Notes under the pieces: model-generated
What the model was told of the DNA's origin: nothing
The model's input: the letters and a program-made list of their open reading frames with translations, nothing else
The model's database searches: none
Shown: positions 1 to 64,000 of the stretch, piece by piece
Layout: every line of letters starts with the position of its first letter
Position numbering within the stretch: position 1 is the first letter of the stretch
NCBI RefSeq assembly: GCF_901709675.1
Contig: NC_051100.1
Location: 7,008,001-7,072,000, forward strand
Reading direction: 5' to 3'
DNA length: 64,000 nt
Source: Syngnathus acus
Taxonomy: Eukaryota; Chordata; Actinopteri; Syngnathiformes; Syngnathidae
Translations under genes and position numbers: made by a program

Positions 1-813
1 AAAGCGAGAGTGGCACTTGAGAGTATTTTCCACACAGTTTGATCAATAGTAATTCAGGTTGAAATTGCATGTAAAGAAATGAGCAGCCCATTTATTATAA
101 TTATACTCGACCCCGGTCAATACCCAAGCAACTGTCATTGTCTCTATAGCAACACGATATTCTCTGCTTTATCTACTAATCAAACCTTATAAACCCCAAT
201 TTTAAACAATCTCAATGGACTTGCAGAAAACCTGTAATGTTGCGATTGTCCAAAAAGCCATCGTACTGTCCGAGAATGAAACTCAATGCTAAAGTGTGCT
301 TTTACCTTTTTGGTGAGTAACAGCGCATAACTTCTCTGCACATTCATGCATTCCAAAGTCACATTTACACTGACAGTGACACGACTTTGCTCTTTTCCAA
401 GACTTGTTTGTCCTTTTTACTTACACTAATGGAACAGAACTCCTCCTGAGTAGTTATGTAGTACTAGAGTAATAGCCAGTGTTTTTTTTTTTTATGTGAG
501 CATGTTAAGCACTTGTACAATGCAGAACATTATGTGAGGTCACCGTTTACACTGGTGGACAGACATTTCAATAGTCCACCTCAAAGTTGTATTCAGTTAA
601 TAGCTCTGTCTTAAAAACAAAAAGTTATCAAAATGTTATTGTCTTGGAAGCATACATGTAGATGTTTTACAGATATCATCAATGAAAGAATAACTTGATT
701 TCAAGAATTATAGAATATGTATGAAAGAATACAAACATTCCAAGATGGTTGTTTTGGCTTCAAACCAATTTGTGTGGACAAAATAAGTAATTTGTGTTTT
801 ATTTGCTTTTCAG
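1..813 (+). other. lmbrd1: lmbrd1 intron (part)
   Basis: AT-rich DNA upstream of the first recognisable lmbrd1 exon. I looked for the preceding LMBD1 coding segment and did not find it, so that exon lies to the left of the window. The stretch ends in a pyrimidine-rich tract and a CAG acceptor at 811-813. Nothing else is recognised here. Confidence 0.7.
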
Positions 814-905
814 ACCAATGCATTGTAACCAGGTCATATCTTTTCCTCCACAAGTTTTGGTTCTTCAGTACCATCTACTACTTTGGGAACTGGGCCTTTA
901 TTGGG
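814..905 (+). CDS. lmbrd1: lmbrd1 penultimate coding exon
   Basis: The exon follows a CAG acceptor (811-813) and ends before a GT donor at 906. It begins with the last two bases of a split Asp codon and reads QCIVTRSYLFLHKFWFFSTI and then a short membrane-like stretch ending NWAFIG. This closely matches the last luminal segment and start of the final transmembrane helix of LMBD1, remembered in human as ...EDQCTVTRTYLFLHKFWFF. LMBD1 is a multi-pass lysosomal membrane protein that works with ABCD4 to move cobalamin (vitamin B12) from lysosome to cytosol. Only the C-terminus of the gene is in the window. Identity is from recall of the human protein, not a database search. Confidence 0.93.
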
Positions 906-1172
906 GTAGGTTGTTCTTATCTAACACAACAGTTGCCAGTTGTTATTGATCTTTTCCTCAGCACAGTGCGTATATTTTTTAATTTGCATCCAAAATACAC
1001 CCATGATACACAACCCCTTTGGCGCTTTGTGCGGATGATGCACTATTTAATTCATTTGAATTTAAAGGGACACACCCCAAACACCCTTAAAATCGTTTGG
1101 ATAGCTGTTTGTTTTGCAGAACACTCCCCAGCCAGCATTTTTCTAATGTGTGTTTTACATTTTCTTCCTTAG

Positions 1173-1283
1173 GCTTTCCTCATCGGCCTGGTGGTGTCAT
1201 GCTGCCGGGGGAAGAAGTCTGTGATTGAAGGCGAGGTGGAGGCCGATGACTCAGACGTCAGCGATGATGAATATGTGCACTGA
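1173..1283 (+). CDS. lmbrd1: lmbrd1 last coding exon, LMBD1 C-terminus
   Basis: The exon follows a TAG acceptor at 1170-1172 and keeps the frame of the preceding exon (36 codons plus TGA at 1281-1283). It finishes the last membrane helix (AFLIGLVVSCC) and encodes a short cytosolic tail, RGKKSVIEG then an acidic stretch DDSDVSDDE, ending YVH. The human tail has the same order (SCCKGKKSVIEG, then acidic SDISDDE) but a different extreme end. The SD-V-SDDE cluster fits casein kinase 2 consensus sites, which is an inference. The gene is convergent with adgrb3 to its right. Confidence 0.95.
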   Translation, partial: AFLIGLVVSCCRGKKSVIEGEVEADDSDVSDDEYVH

Positions 1284-1645
1284 GGTTCAATACGCACGCA
1301 CCCTCGGATCAGCACATCCAGCCATAACTTAAGGGGACTACAAAGTACAATTTGGCAAGTCATTAATTTGCTTCCATTTTATTTTATTGCTTTGAAGGAG
1401 GTCTGCTCCCGGACAACGTGACTGAAGATGTTGAAATTCAAAGGACGTCCTCCAAGGAAATGCATAAAGAACCGTAGACATTAAGACAAAGCTTGTATGC
1501 AAATTGTGCATTTACTGAATTATTTCTAGAGCAGAGATTTTTAAACCTTTTCAGCTCAACACCCACATTTTCATTCTTTTTGAGTAAACAATAATGAGTG
1601 ATAAAGATAAGAATGTATTGAAATAAAATGAAAAATCAATTTGCC
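1284..1645 (+). other. lmbrd1: lmbrd1 3' UTR (end inferred)
   Basis: Non-coding DNA after the lmbrd1 stop. The first good AATAAA is at 1622-1627, followed by a GT-rich stretch at about 1648-1665, so cleavage near 1640-1650 is plausible. Later AATAAA signals at 2184-2189 and near 2329 allow longer forms. The end point cannot be fixed without RNA data. Confidence 0.5.
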
Positions 1646-4600
1646 AAGAAATTGTTTGTCTGTATTGTATCTTACTAAATTTTTGACCCATTTGAGTTAC
1701 AACTGTTTGGAAATCCCAGCTCTAGACCCTTAACATGGTTGCCCATCACCTCTAAAATTCCTTTTGTGCTAAATACTACTATATGAAACAAATTTCTCAT
1801 ATTTTGTATCTGTCTCTTGAAAGAAATGCTGTATACTGCTTTAATTTCCTCTTTTGTTCACCAAGACTCTGACTTAAACTGTTCAAATTGCATACGGTAC
1901 TGAACGTGTTAAGCTGACCATCAAGCGGTCTTGTTTTCACATCACATTTCATTTAATGTTTTTGGTTCAAATTATTTTTCCTGCCTGTATTATAAAGATG
2001 CGGGGGTGTGTGGGAGATAGTCTTATTAGAACCATTCACTTTTCTTTTTTTTTTAAGCGGCACGTATTTTTTGGGTTTCTTTTTGATTATCATTGAATTG
2101 TTTTTCATTTCAAAGCGAGTGCATCTGGCTGATTTACAAATAGATCTAATAGACACTATGAACTTTTTCAAATAGTTTTGCATAATAAATGTGGATCACA
2201 ATGATGTGCAAAAATAGTCTGAAGTTGAATTAAGATCATTTAAGATTTTTTTTTTTTCCTGAGATGGTGAAATCAACTGCTGTGATGAGTGGTACCAACA
2301 TCATGTGTTCACATGCATTTAAAAAAAAATAAATGACTTCAAATACATCTGTTGCGGTTTTTGCTTTGTTACGCAAACATTTCCCAACATTGAATAAGGC
2401 ACTGGAAAAAGCTTTACTTCACACCGCCAATGTCCCAAAAAATGGTTTACTGTCTTAAAGCGGGGAATTGAGTACCCAAGTACAGGGAAGCAAGGAAGTG
2501 GGGATGGTGGTCAAACAAAAATGGATTTAAATTAAAGGGAAAAGGAGCCAAACAATGCACTACTGATCAGGGAAACTAAAGAAAAACAGGCAACAAATGA
2601 TAAAAAAAAAAAAAACACTTTGAAAACAGACTTGGTGAGCATAAAATAAAGCCTGACAACGACAGACCAAAGCATGTCGCATAGCACACAACTCAAAGGA
2701 CAATGGTCAAACAGACTGAACAGAAAGGAGGGAACTAAATACAGACAAAGTTACGAGACAACAAGATACACCTGAACAAGACACAAGTGACCGAGGGAGC
2801 TTATTGGAAGACACAAAGGGCCGGGCTAACAAGAACAGGTGGAAACAATGATCTCACAAGACATACAAAAAAACACCAGGAAAACCACACTGACAAAAAG
2901 GACAAGAAAAATAAACCCAAGTCCAAATCAAAACCAAACAAACAATATGACGTTAACTGATAATTGAAATAATTTAGTATTATTTAATTTACTCACAAAT
3001 GGATTTAGCCATGATTTATTCTGCTGTAGGAATAGCAACAGGTTCATGATCCACAGGTTTCTGTACCTTTTGCTAGCTAATAGATAGACATTTAGTTTTT
3101 CTGTATGTCATTATATGACTGGCATGAGAAAAAGATTCATCTGTAATGAATGATATTTTTCAAATGAGGTCCAAAGGCACCCAGATTGGAAATGAGTGAG
3201 TGTATACTTGACAGTGTCTTTCAAGTAATGTATTGACTTTGAGTCCCATAAGGTCTACCTGACATATCCTCAAAGAAATTAAAAGGTGTTTTTCGAAATC
3301 CCTATTTTCCCTTTAATGTGGATATGTATCAAATGAAATTGACAGTTAAATACATCTATCCTAGGATTAGTGTTAGACACTCAGCCTTTGCCTGGGGCGG
3401 ATTTGCATGAAATTTACTGGGTTTGTTCAATTAGTGTTTGTGGCATACGCACCTTGTCACCGAGTATTGTGTGAGGCCGCTTTTGAGTTTGCTTATTATG
3501 CGATATGCCGCCCCCACGTCGCTTGCTAATAAACGAAATAAGCCGTGAGCAAAAACTAAATAAATAAATTAAAGCAGAGATGTGACAGATCAGTCTTGTT
3601 TAATCTTTTCCTTCCTTCCTACGTCATCTTTTACGCACATTCCTCCTGGGTTAAAAGGATAAAACACTTTTATAATGCTCTCTAACAAATTCCCAGGCTT
3701 GCGTGGAAGATGGTCTTGCGTCAGATTCTGGGTTTGAATCTTGGCCTTGTGTCTAGTTTGGGAACTACTTCTCCAATAGGTTTTGGAAGGCAAATGAAAA
3801 ATCATCCCGGTAATATATATATATATTTTTTTGTTATAGTTGTGACACTGATACAGTGGTCGTAGCCCGGCCCGCAGCATGTCTGCAGGTTAGAACTCTC
3901 CTCACAGGCCCCTTTTGATGAAGCACCACTAGCTCAGTCGTGCACGTGGGATCAGAGTGACGCCTGAAGGATCAAAGTGATTGTTTTATTCACACTGTGG
4001 GCCCTCTCTGTGTTCAAGAAGCCTGAAGGTGGGGTTGCCACTCACTCCTCGGGGGGCTGTCAGCATCCACAGATCTATTTAGCAACATGCAAATAACATG
4101 GGCAGTGTGTGATGCCAAGGGCACGATATCTTGAGTCATCAATTTTATACACACAACTCTGCAATCATCTTCTTGCCTACTACTTTTTGAAAATATGTTG
4201 AGCAGTTACCAAGGAGATCATCTGCCGTGTTTACATTCGTGTTATATCAGATGTGAGCTTTAAGTTTTATTTTCCTTAAGAGCCAAGAATACAAGTTTGT
4301 TTTTCACCTGTTGTACTTAAATTATGCAGGTTCTCTTCATAACTCCTATCAAAACTTATTTTTCAGACATTGAATTAGAAAGCAAGGACGTCCCTTAAGT
4401 CTAGACTCTAGACCTTCAAACAGTAAATGTGATGTGATGACCATTCCTCCCCTCATGCTACCTATTGTTGTTAGTCCTCGGTCACACCAGACATTTTTTC
4501 CCTTTTTTGTTGCTGCAGTGCATGCTGAGCTGCCCACACCCATACATAGTTGATAACCTCATCCCATTTGTGCTCCGTCTCACCCGTGTGTTAAATGTTT

Positions 4601-5063
4601 AAAAGGGTAACCTTGTGGTGGTAAAGAATGGCCCACTCACCTTCGGAATGTGTTCCACTCCAAATGAAAATAAAAAAAAAATCAGTTAGAGGGATGAACT
4701 TACTAAACACATCAGTAAACTTTACAGTACAAACTATCAACAAGAAGGAGTGACAATAAACTGAACTGAAAGTCATACTGACTTGAATACTAATAGTTTG
4801 GCCTAATCTATCTGTTTAGGTCTATCAAGGCACTAGATAGCAGCAAATCTATTAAATGTAAATCTAAAACAACAGTGAGAGAGGAAACACCAAGCAAACA
4901 ACAAAGTTGACACCACGTCTGAAGCAGTACGAACATATTTCCTCTTTTATTTACATTCCTTTTCAAATGTTAACATTTTCGCTATAACTTTTGATCAGGT
5001 TGGCATTATTTTTTTTTCTTCATTAAAATAAATTGGCACAATTAAAACATATGTAGACAAAAG
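1646..5063. other. Intergenic gap between convergent lmbrd1 and adgrb3
   Basis: About 3.4 kb between the inferred ends of two genes that face each other. It contains no exon-like open frame with sensible splice sites. The part at about 2465-2945 is strongly A-rich on the + strand and resembles old repeat DNA (separate entry). Stretches near 3700-3900 resemble worn fish interspersed repeats but are too diverged for me to name. Confidence 0.6.
2465..2945. repeat. A-rich, T-poor degraded interspersed repeat (probable)
   Basis: The + strand here is dominated by A with modest G and C and few T, quite unlike the balanced AT-rich DNA on either side. Phrases such as ACAGGTGGAAACAA and ACACCAGGAAAAC recur in A-rich interspersed repeats of fish genomes that I remember. 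There is no terminal repeat or target duplication that I can see. The class is not assigned. Confidence 0.35.
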
Positions 5064-5812
5064 TTTATTTACACCATACAACATTTCGTTTTGTTTTTTG
5101 TTTTTTTTTAAATATTTTATACAGGGCTGCAGATGGGAGAGCTTGCCGGGGATCCTTCAAGCAGGTTCCGCAGTATTAAAGTTGTGAAATATATTATTTA
5201 TATAAAAGTGAGTATTATCTTTATTGCATTGAAAGCAATGAAGAATGTAGCCGGACAAACATTCATTTTAATATGACACAAAAGATACTCTTTGCTTCCC
5301 CATGTTTCATACTAGAAAGTAAAAAGTGTCGCAATGGCCAAACGGACTGTTATAAACGTTTTAAAAACCTGCATAAATATATACATTGTGCTCCTGGGCC
5401 TAGCAGCAACCAGACCCAATGAAGCTGGGACCACATGGCGTGTAATTTGCTCTGTGAGGTTTCTTCTTGACGTTGTAATTTTTTTTCCCTCTTTCTCGCC
5501 AATTCCTTGAAAAGATAATTTGAAACACGTGATGGTAGATATTGTACACCAGGCTGCCCCACACTAAGTACACTAGTGAGAATACAAAAAAAGTAACACT
5601 GATGGTTTTCCTTATCCTTTTTTCCCCCCATTGTTCCTCTCTCTTTCTCTCGCATCAGTCTTGTATTGGCACATAAAGTCCCTGCCATGCTCCGATTATC
5701 CCGACACGAATGCCAAGGCTGTTAGAAAAGTCTGTTGCTTGATTCAGTGCAAAATACATCACCTAGTCTTCGTCTTCTCCTCCTTCCCGAGTTTGCATTT
5801 TCTTCTTCACTT
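5064..5812 (-). other. adgrb3: adgrb3 3' UTR (end inferred)
   Basis: Minus-strand sequence after the adgrb3 stop codon. Candidate AATAAA signals on the minus strand are at 5220-5225, 5064-5069 and 4946-4951. I used the middle one as a working end. The segment at about 5125-5180 is more GC-balanced than its neighbours and may be conserved UTR. The boundary is a guess without transcript data. Confidence 0.45.
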
Positions 5813-58164
<52,352 letters not shown>

Positions 58165-61100
58165 CTATGAGACAAAATAGAGGTTGATATGAAAAGCTAG
58201 GCTTAGACAACAAACTTATTACATACTTTTTGGTCAGGATGTTGGGAACAAACGCAGTACATGGCTCGAAACAAAGACCACACATGTTTGTATTTAATCT
58301 GTCCTTCACTCAAGGGCATAGAACAATGCAACAAATTTAAGGCTGAAGTCAAATTATTAATTGAGCTTGTAATCAGAGTGTCGACACATTGCAAACATGC
58401 AAATTAACTCACATCGCTTTTACTTGACTACCACGTCAATCAAACCGACAGCCCGCCCACCCGCATAACCAGGAAAAAAAAAGAAACCAAAATGAAAGTA
58501 AGATGTGTAAGCTGTAAGAAAGCCACAGAGGAGGGGGTCATGGACATAGCATGCGATTGATCCACAGTTTCCTCTATTGTTTCATTTCATTGTGCCGGAC
58601 TCGGGCCAAATGAATATATTGTATTTTGAGCGAATTACTCACTTTGTCTTCAACACAGGGACAAAGTGATGACAACACGGACAAAAGTAATAGTTTTCTC
58701 ATCTACCACTCTAATAGCTACCCAATAAATGTCTGCTTATCGCAAAGGCAAATTTGTTTAAGTGGAAGATAAGAACCTTTGTCAGTGCGATCCTCTGTGA
58801 TATACTCATTCCCAAATGTTGAACAGGTGATGAATAATAAAAATAAAAGTCACACAATCACATTGCTATTGCTTATTGCTGTCATCGGGCGGAATCCTCA
58901 TACCTCCAAAATTATCATTTCAAGAAACCAAAAAACTGCATTTTTGTTCCACCATTTTCATCCTCAAAGAGAACACGCCATTTTTACGCCGTTAGTCAAT
59001 TTGTTGAAAAAATAAAATAGTGGTTTGAACAGTAATATTGATTTTTTGAAAAAAATATACAATATACACAATTTGTGACAAAGGAGCCCGACACCAGAGC
59101 CATATTAGTAATTCAGGCAGTCATTAAAAGGGAGAATTTTCCATATACACCAAAATATAGTCTAATTCCTAATAGCTTAAAACTGGAACACACTTGCTCA
59201 ACCGTGGGTGTCAATGAACGCCCCCATGGAAATAATTTATGGATGGAAAAGGTTGCAACAAAAATGTAGCCATTTATATAATTTATTCAAACAGGGCTGT
59301 TCCATATAAGGTTCGACAGATTACACAAAAGTATTATTATTAATTCAAAGGTGCTTGTTTCTTGTCTTTTGAATTCTGTAGCGTTACTGTTTCTCAAATG
59401 ATCCATAATTGGCTAGTGAGTTTGAAGTTATAGTGATTGTTTAGTCTTCATTCTATTCATTCAATGACAATTAACTTCTTTAGTTGTTACTAAACTACTC
59501 AGTCTACTGAACATTGGGTCAAGTCCTAGAGGCAATTACCGGTATGTGGTTTAAGTCATGCTTAAATATAACCGTCACGTGATTCACCACATATGTGACA
59601 TTTTTAATCACACTTTTGTGATAATATTACAACTGATGGCCTCGCTTTAGATTCAAAGATGTTTGATTGGGCGGTGTGAGAAAGGATGAAAAAAAAAAAG
59701 AAACAATAAAAGTACAGAAAAAGTAATTCTATTGTGATATTAATTCAAGTCAGTGTGGAGAGGACAGATTACGATCATTTGTTAGAAGCACGGTGAAATA
59801 AAGCGCTTGAACTACATTACTAGAGCAGAAAGCATTAAAATGTGACTCTTGAGACAATGCTATCTTCAAGTAGGGAGAGCTATTTAGAGCTATCAAATGT
59901 CTGAAATTGAACTTAAAACTCATGTATCTTCATTCAAGATTATTGAGGAATAAAATTGTTGGCATCCATCAAACATCAGATTTGATCAATATAGAAATCC
60001 ATCATGGTTATTTTATATCTTTAGATGAGATGAATCATTGACTTGAGCAGGCCTGCATATTATCTAGCATGCATGACAGATTTCTTTTTGAAGACAGAAT
60101 AAAAATAAAATACTTTTTCTTGCTGCTACAATGAGTCAGCAAAGTATTCGGAAATGGCAATATTTTTCTTTTGACTCTAAATAAATTGTTTGTATTTTTT
60201 CCCCTTGAACCAATGAAGAATATCCAGCAACAACCCCACTTGAGTTTGGATTATTTTTACCCTGGGAAGCAAATGTTCTCATTTTTAAAGAATCCAGTTA
60301 GGACTCAGGATCATACAATAGAGAAATAATGCTGTAAACAGCCATACCTCAAGTTTCTATCGACTTGACATCAACAAATCATTAGAGGTTTGGGAATGAG
60401 ATTAGGCTATTTTCAGCTAAAGCGTGTTGCTCTCAATTTCTGAAAACTGATTGGTTGACCTCCATAAATCACACTGCTTAGCAGATTCATCTTATCTCTG
60501 TAATCATTTTGAAAAGGAATATCATGCTTTTGCATCCGTTTGATTCTTAAACTGGTCCCTCAGGGTTAGATTTGCCTCGATTCTGAATATGAAACAAAGA
60601 AAGGAGCTGACAATGGGCAAGTCTTGTCCCATGATTTAAGTTGAATCTGCACCATAACCACACTTGTAACTCAAATCATCTTAACACAAATGATTACTTG
60701 TGGCCACTGGGCTGTGACTGAACAGGAAAGCAGAGTTCGAATTTTGAGCTGCCATCATGGTTGAGTTTCATCCATGCCAACTATTCCAGTGAGCCTGATT
60801 TGTAGAGCTCAGGAGCTTTTTGGAGCCGTCGCAGCTCAGCGATGCTCTCAGGCCTAATTAGCGTCCATATTTACAAAGATATTCCAGCATGATTTAATTA
60901 ATGTCCCACAACTGATTCTGTGCCGTATACTTGACAAACAAGTCAAGATGTATCACACGGTCCAAATTCCCAATGTTAATGATTTTTATCGGTATTCTGG
61001 CTTTGATCAACTACATGTTGGGAATTTGAGGCTTAAAGCATCAGTGGTGATCCTGCCAGCCACATCTCTACTGTATGGACGTGTTCCATGTGCAATTATT

Positions 61101-61684
61101 TTCGCAGGCTGCCTTGTGTCCAATGACTGATGGATCTAACCTTGTTTGTACTGCAGACCACTGGCAGCAAGGGTGCTACCCGGGGAAAAAAAATCTCACC
61201 CCTCTATGTTTATGCAGCAAATTTAATATATTGCTTTTTAGGACCCCTGTCAGTCATCTGTCCTTAGCATCACTCCCCTTTCACGGTAGCACTGGCTGGA
61301 AGTAGCTCCTATTTGTTACCCTTGATTTATTCCTGACCAGCCATCTCAAACGGGACTCTTAATGAGTGGCACTTCATTACTGCTGCACTTTGAAGAGTTT
61401 AAGATCCCAAAATAGCGACAAGCGTTTAGTCCACGCAGACCAGAAAGAGGAATACCTCATTACTCAATGCTTGTCTTTGATCCACTTCCCAACAGCTGAG
61501 CTTAGGAGGCTGGCACATTGTAGTTGAATGTGAAGCTATTTTTGGCTTTGTAAGGGGCTTAAACCTGGTTTTAGAAAAGCTCTGACAATGGGGAATGGCA
61601 AGAATTAATTTTAAATGTAACCAATAGAAGGTTTATAAGGATAGGTATTGAGGATAAATTAATAATTACTATTGTATTTGTTTG

Positions 61685-62000
61685 TGTGTATCCATCCATT
61701 TATTTTCTACACTGTCTAGTTCAGGATCATGGGTGAGTTATAGTGCCCTTCTCTAGTCACTAACCAATCAGACGGCATATCAGGTCAACCACTTTCACAC
61801 ACACTCACGTTCAAAGCTGTAGGTCATTTCAAATATTTAATAAACCACACATGCTTGTCTTTCCAATTAAGTTGAAGTATCTGGAGAAAACCAACAACTT
61901 TTTAGTTTAGCTAGTGTTTAGTCACTAGCCAATGAGACGGCACACAGGTCAACCACTTTCACACACACACTCACCTGTGGGTAATTTAATATATAATATA
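61685..62000. repeat. Old fish interspersed repeat with an internal duplication
   Basis: Begins TATCCATCCATTTATTTTC and continues CAGGATCATGGGTGAG, phrases of a very common fish interspersed repeat. A segment reading GTCACTA-CCAAT-AGACGGCA and then AGGTCAACCACTTTCACAC occurs at 61756-61830 and again at 61921-61995, about 85% alike by eye. Confidence 0.5.
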
Positions 62001-62771
62001 ATAATATATTTAATATACAAAACAAACTATGAAAATAGCAAATATACTTTAGATATGTTCTCCAACAGAACTTCATCAACTGTTTTTACACTTCACTTCA
62101 AAGCATTTTGGTTGTGCATTTTTATATTAAACTCACTTCCCTGTTAGAAAAAGCTGTATGAATTGATTTCTGATTCGCTATAATAATAATGAGTCATGTA
62201 TTGGTAATGAAGAATGTTTCCCAATCAACATTTCAGTATCAGACTAGTTCATTGTACTTTATTGTACAGCTATTACAGAAACATTTTAATTCTGGCACAA
62301 CCTGAAGGATGGACCCCAGAAGACGTTAAAAATAAAAGAGTCAATTTGTCCTTCATTAAGAAAATGAGGGGGTTGCGCTGAATCTGAAAATGATCATCAT
62401 ATTATCCGTCATATTTCTCCCGCCATCTGTTTGCTTGCTCTTGACTCCTCTAATGACTGAGATTGCAGCCAAATTAGAATTCAGTGCAGCCGCCAATGCA
62501 CCTCATTGAAAAGGATGTGAACTCTCCTAAAAACAAGAAAGAATTCAGAAAGACACTGAGAGAATAGTGTGTCGTAAGCAAGCTTAATGCATTTTCTTGC
62601 GCTGATATGCAAACAATGAGCGGCTGCCTAAGAAAGAATCCTAAAAATCATTTGCAGCCCATATCCAAATCACCAGGTTATTGAGCAGTACCGCGCTGGG
62701 CAACCTAGATGGAGCTCTGACGTTATCAAAGCACTGCATCAAGAAGCCCTGTTGATGCTATAAGCAGATGA

Positions 62772-62802
<31 letters not shown>
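62772..62802. repeat. Poly-C followed by (CA)n
   Basis: About 17 C then about 7 CA units, the same compound structure as at 15309-15338. Confidence 0.9.
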
Positions 62803-63445
62803 GCGAGTCATGCAGGCTTTGGCGCTTTTGTTTTCATATCGCTTCAATTCATCCAAACAAGCATAAATTGAATCTTCGCTGCTGTTGAAAGCCACAACGT
62901 TAAATGCATACCAAGCATTATACTCTAACAATGTACCACTGTGAAAACAACTATTTCATAATAAAAGGTTGGATTAAATAACAGGGAAACTGAACATATC
63001 ACCAGCAGCAAATGGAAGATCCTCCCTTTCCGTTTCATCTCCCCCCTAAGATTTACCCTCTGCATGATAATGCCAGGCGTGTATTGTGATTTCAGTTACG
63101 CTGCATGATGCTATCAGAAAATGGATCGGCCTATGGAACGTTTTCAAGAGAAAGCGATGCCAAGCTTGCAGCTTATAACTAGCAAGATCCTCAGCTTTTT
63201 TTCCCCCCAAAAAAGTGTGCTGAACCACCCATGGGTAAAATTGCCGCCGCTGCAAGGCACAACTGAAAAGGACTACTGTGCACTGACAGAAACAAGTATG
63301 GAAGCAGATTACTAATGAAACCGACTGGGATCACCACGGCTAATTCTGAAAATACGCGTATAATAGTATACTGCATTGGATACTTATATTCAGGATTCTT
63401 TTGTTTCGGGTGTCGGGTAATGGTGTTATGATTTGAAAGTTTATA

Positions 63446-63600
63446 ATTATCCATCCATTTATTGTTTATCGTTTGATTAATATTCTTGTATTCATCCTGC
63501 AGTTCAATGGCAACCAATCCAGAGTGTAACCCACCTCTTGCACAAACGTCAGGTGGAATAGTTTCCAGCTCGATGACAGGATAGATGGATAAACATTGTT
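63446..63600. repeat. Fragment of a TCCATCCATTT-type interspersed repeat
   Basis: Starts TATCCATCCATTTATTG and ends with worn forms of CAATCCAGAGTGTAACCC, CCACCTCTTGC and GATGACAGGATAGATGGATA, which correspond to phrases of a common fish repeat. Diverged. Probably the same family as 61685-62000. Confidence 0.45.
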
Positions 63601-64000
63601 GTCATCTGCTATTTAGTTACTGTGGTGTATTGGTCACTGGCGGAGCTACGCTATTTTTTTCCTTGGGGGGGCTGTGGGGTGGCCAAACAATTATCAATGG
63701 GTCCCAAAAAAAAAAAAAAAAAAAGCAAAGATTTACAAAGCCCAAAAAAATTTCAGAAAATGCTGATAAACATCCATTATGTGTTCCCTAAATTGGACGA
63801 GGGGAAATGTAGAAACAAATATTCGGGGGGAATCTTATGTATTGATATGAAACCATAATACTACACTTCCTCCTTGGTGGAGGTCTTCGCTTCCTTTCAC
63901 ATTAAACATCATTATGGTAGTTTTTTTAACTGGGTGAAAACATACAGGAAATGTCCGAGCAAGGAGACGTCGAGCTAGCAGCTCTTGGCATCAATGTGGA

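Larger units (their letters stand above)
58165..64000 (-). other. adgrb3: adgrb3 intron (part), at least 5.8 kb
   Basis: Runs to the window edge. I searched for the cysteine-rich CUB-like segment of ADGRB3 and did not see it. Contains two copies of an old repeat segment near 61.7-62.0 kb, a poly-C/CA tract at 62772-62802, a fragment of a TCCATCCATTT-type fish repeat near 63450-63600, and a poly-A run near 63704-63724. Confidence 0.65.

Noticed and set aside
717-1172. A 151-codon open frame on + taken as one gene
   Set aside because: Only 814-905 of it is coding, as an lmbrd1 exon bounded by a clear acceptor and donor; the rest is intron read-through.
3680-3900. Phrases resembling a tRNA-type B box (GGGTTTGAATC) that could mark a tRNA or SINE
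   Set aside because: No cloverleaf can be formed around it and no matching A box at the right distance was seen; probably a worn repeat.
58165-64000. Possible location of the N-terminal CUB-like exon and signal peptide of adgrb3
   Set aside because: No frame in this region has the cysteine pattern or length expected of that exon, so I place it beyond the window.

Overview
The window is nuclear DNA of a vertebrate, most likely a teleost fish. Genes are split into many short exons with GT-AG introns. Intergenic and intronic DNA is AT-rich and full of microsatellites and short DNA-transposon copies of types common in fish. The proteins are close to, but not the same as, the mammalian ones. There are no bacterial, viral or plasmid features, no CRISPR array, and no tRNA or rRNA gene that I could recognise.

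Layout: (1) Bases 1-1283 on the + strand carry the last two coding exons of lmbrd1 (lysosomal cobalamin transport protein LMBD1), followed by its 3' UTR. (2) About 1.7-5.0 kb is the gap between two convergent genes and holds old A-rich repeat DNA. (3) From about 5.06 kb to the right edge, everything lies in one large minus-strand gene, adgrb3 (BAI3, adhesion G-protein-coupled receptor B3). I placed 29 coding exons between 58164 and 5813. Every junction keeps the reading frame. Together they encode 1,280 complete residues plus the stop. Reading 5' to 3', which is right to left, they give: the linker after the N-terminal CUB-like region, four thrombospondin type 1 repeats, the hormone-receptor (HRM) domain over two exons, the GAIN domain, the GPS motif over two exons, seven membrane helices, and a long cytoplasmic tail. 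The tail has an ELMO-binding type RKR helix and ends in a QTEV PDZ ligand. The signal peptide and CUB-like exon(s) are not in the window and must lie beyond 64000.

The convergent lmbrd1 / adgrb3 arrangement is the one I know from human chromosome 6. This supports the call of adgrb3 rather than adgrb1 or adgrb2, as does the C-terminal sequence (DFQTEV here, DLQTEV in the paralogues as I recall them).

The most interesting points are in the splicing architecture: a 36-nt microexon just before the ELMO-binding exon, a frame-neutral 99-nt exon in the third intracellular loop whose removal would give a BAI1-like loop, TSR exons with identical 1-1 phases, a tandem acceptor 6 nt apart, and a degenerate GPS cleavage site. 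Two mobile-element copies are unusually clear: a 304-bp element whose terminal repeats are each 70-bp palindromes (18399-18702), and a hAT-like element with intact ends and target-site duplication (54310-54633). I saw no convincing sign of an undescribed multi-gene system.
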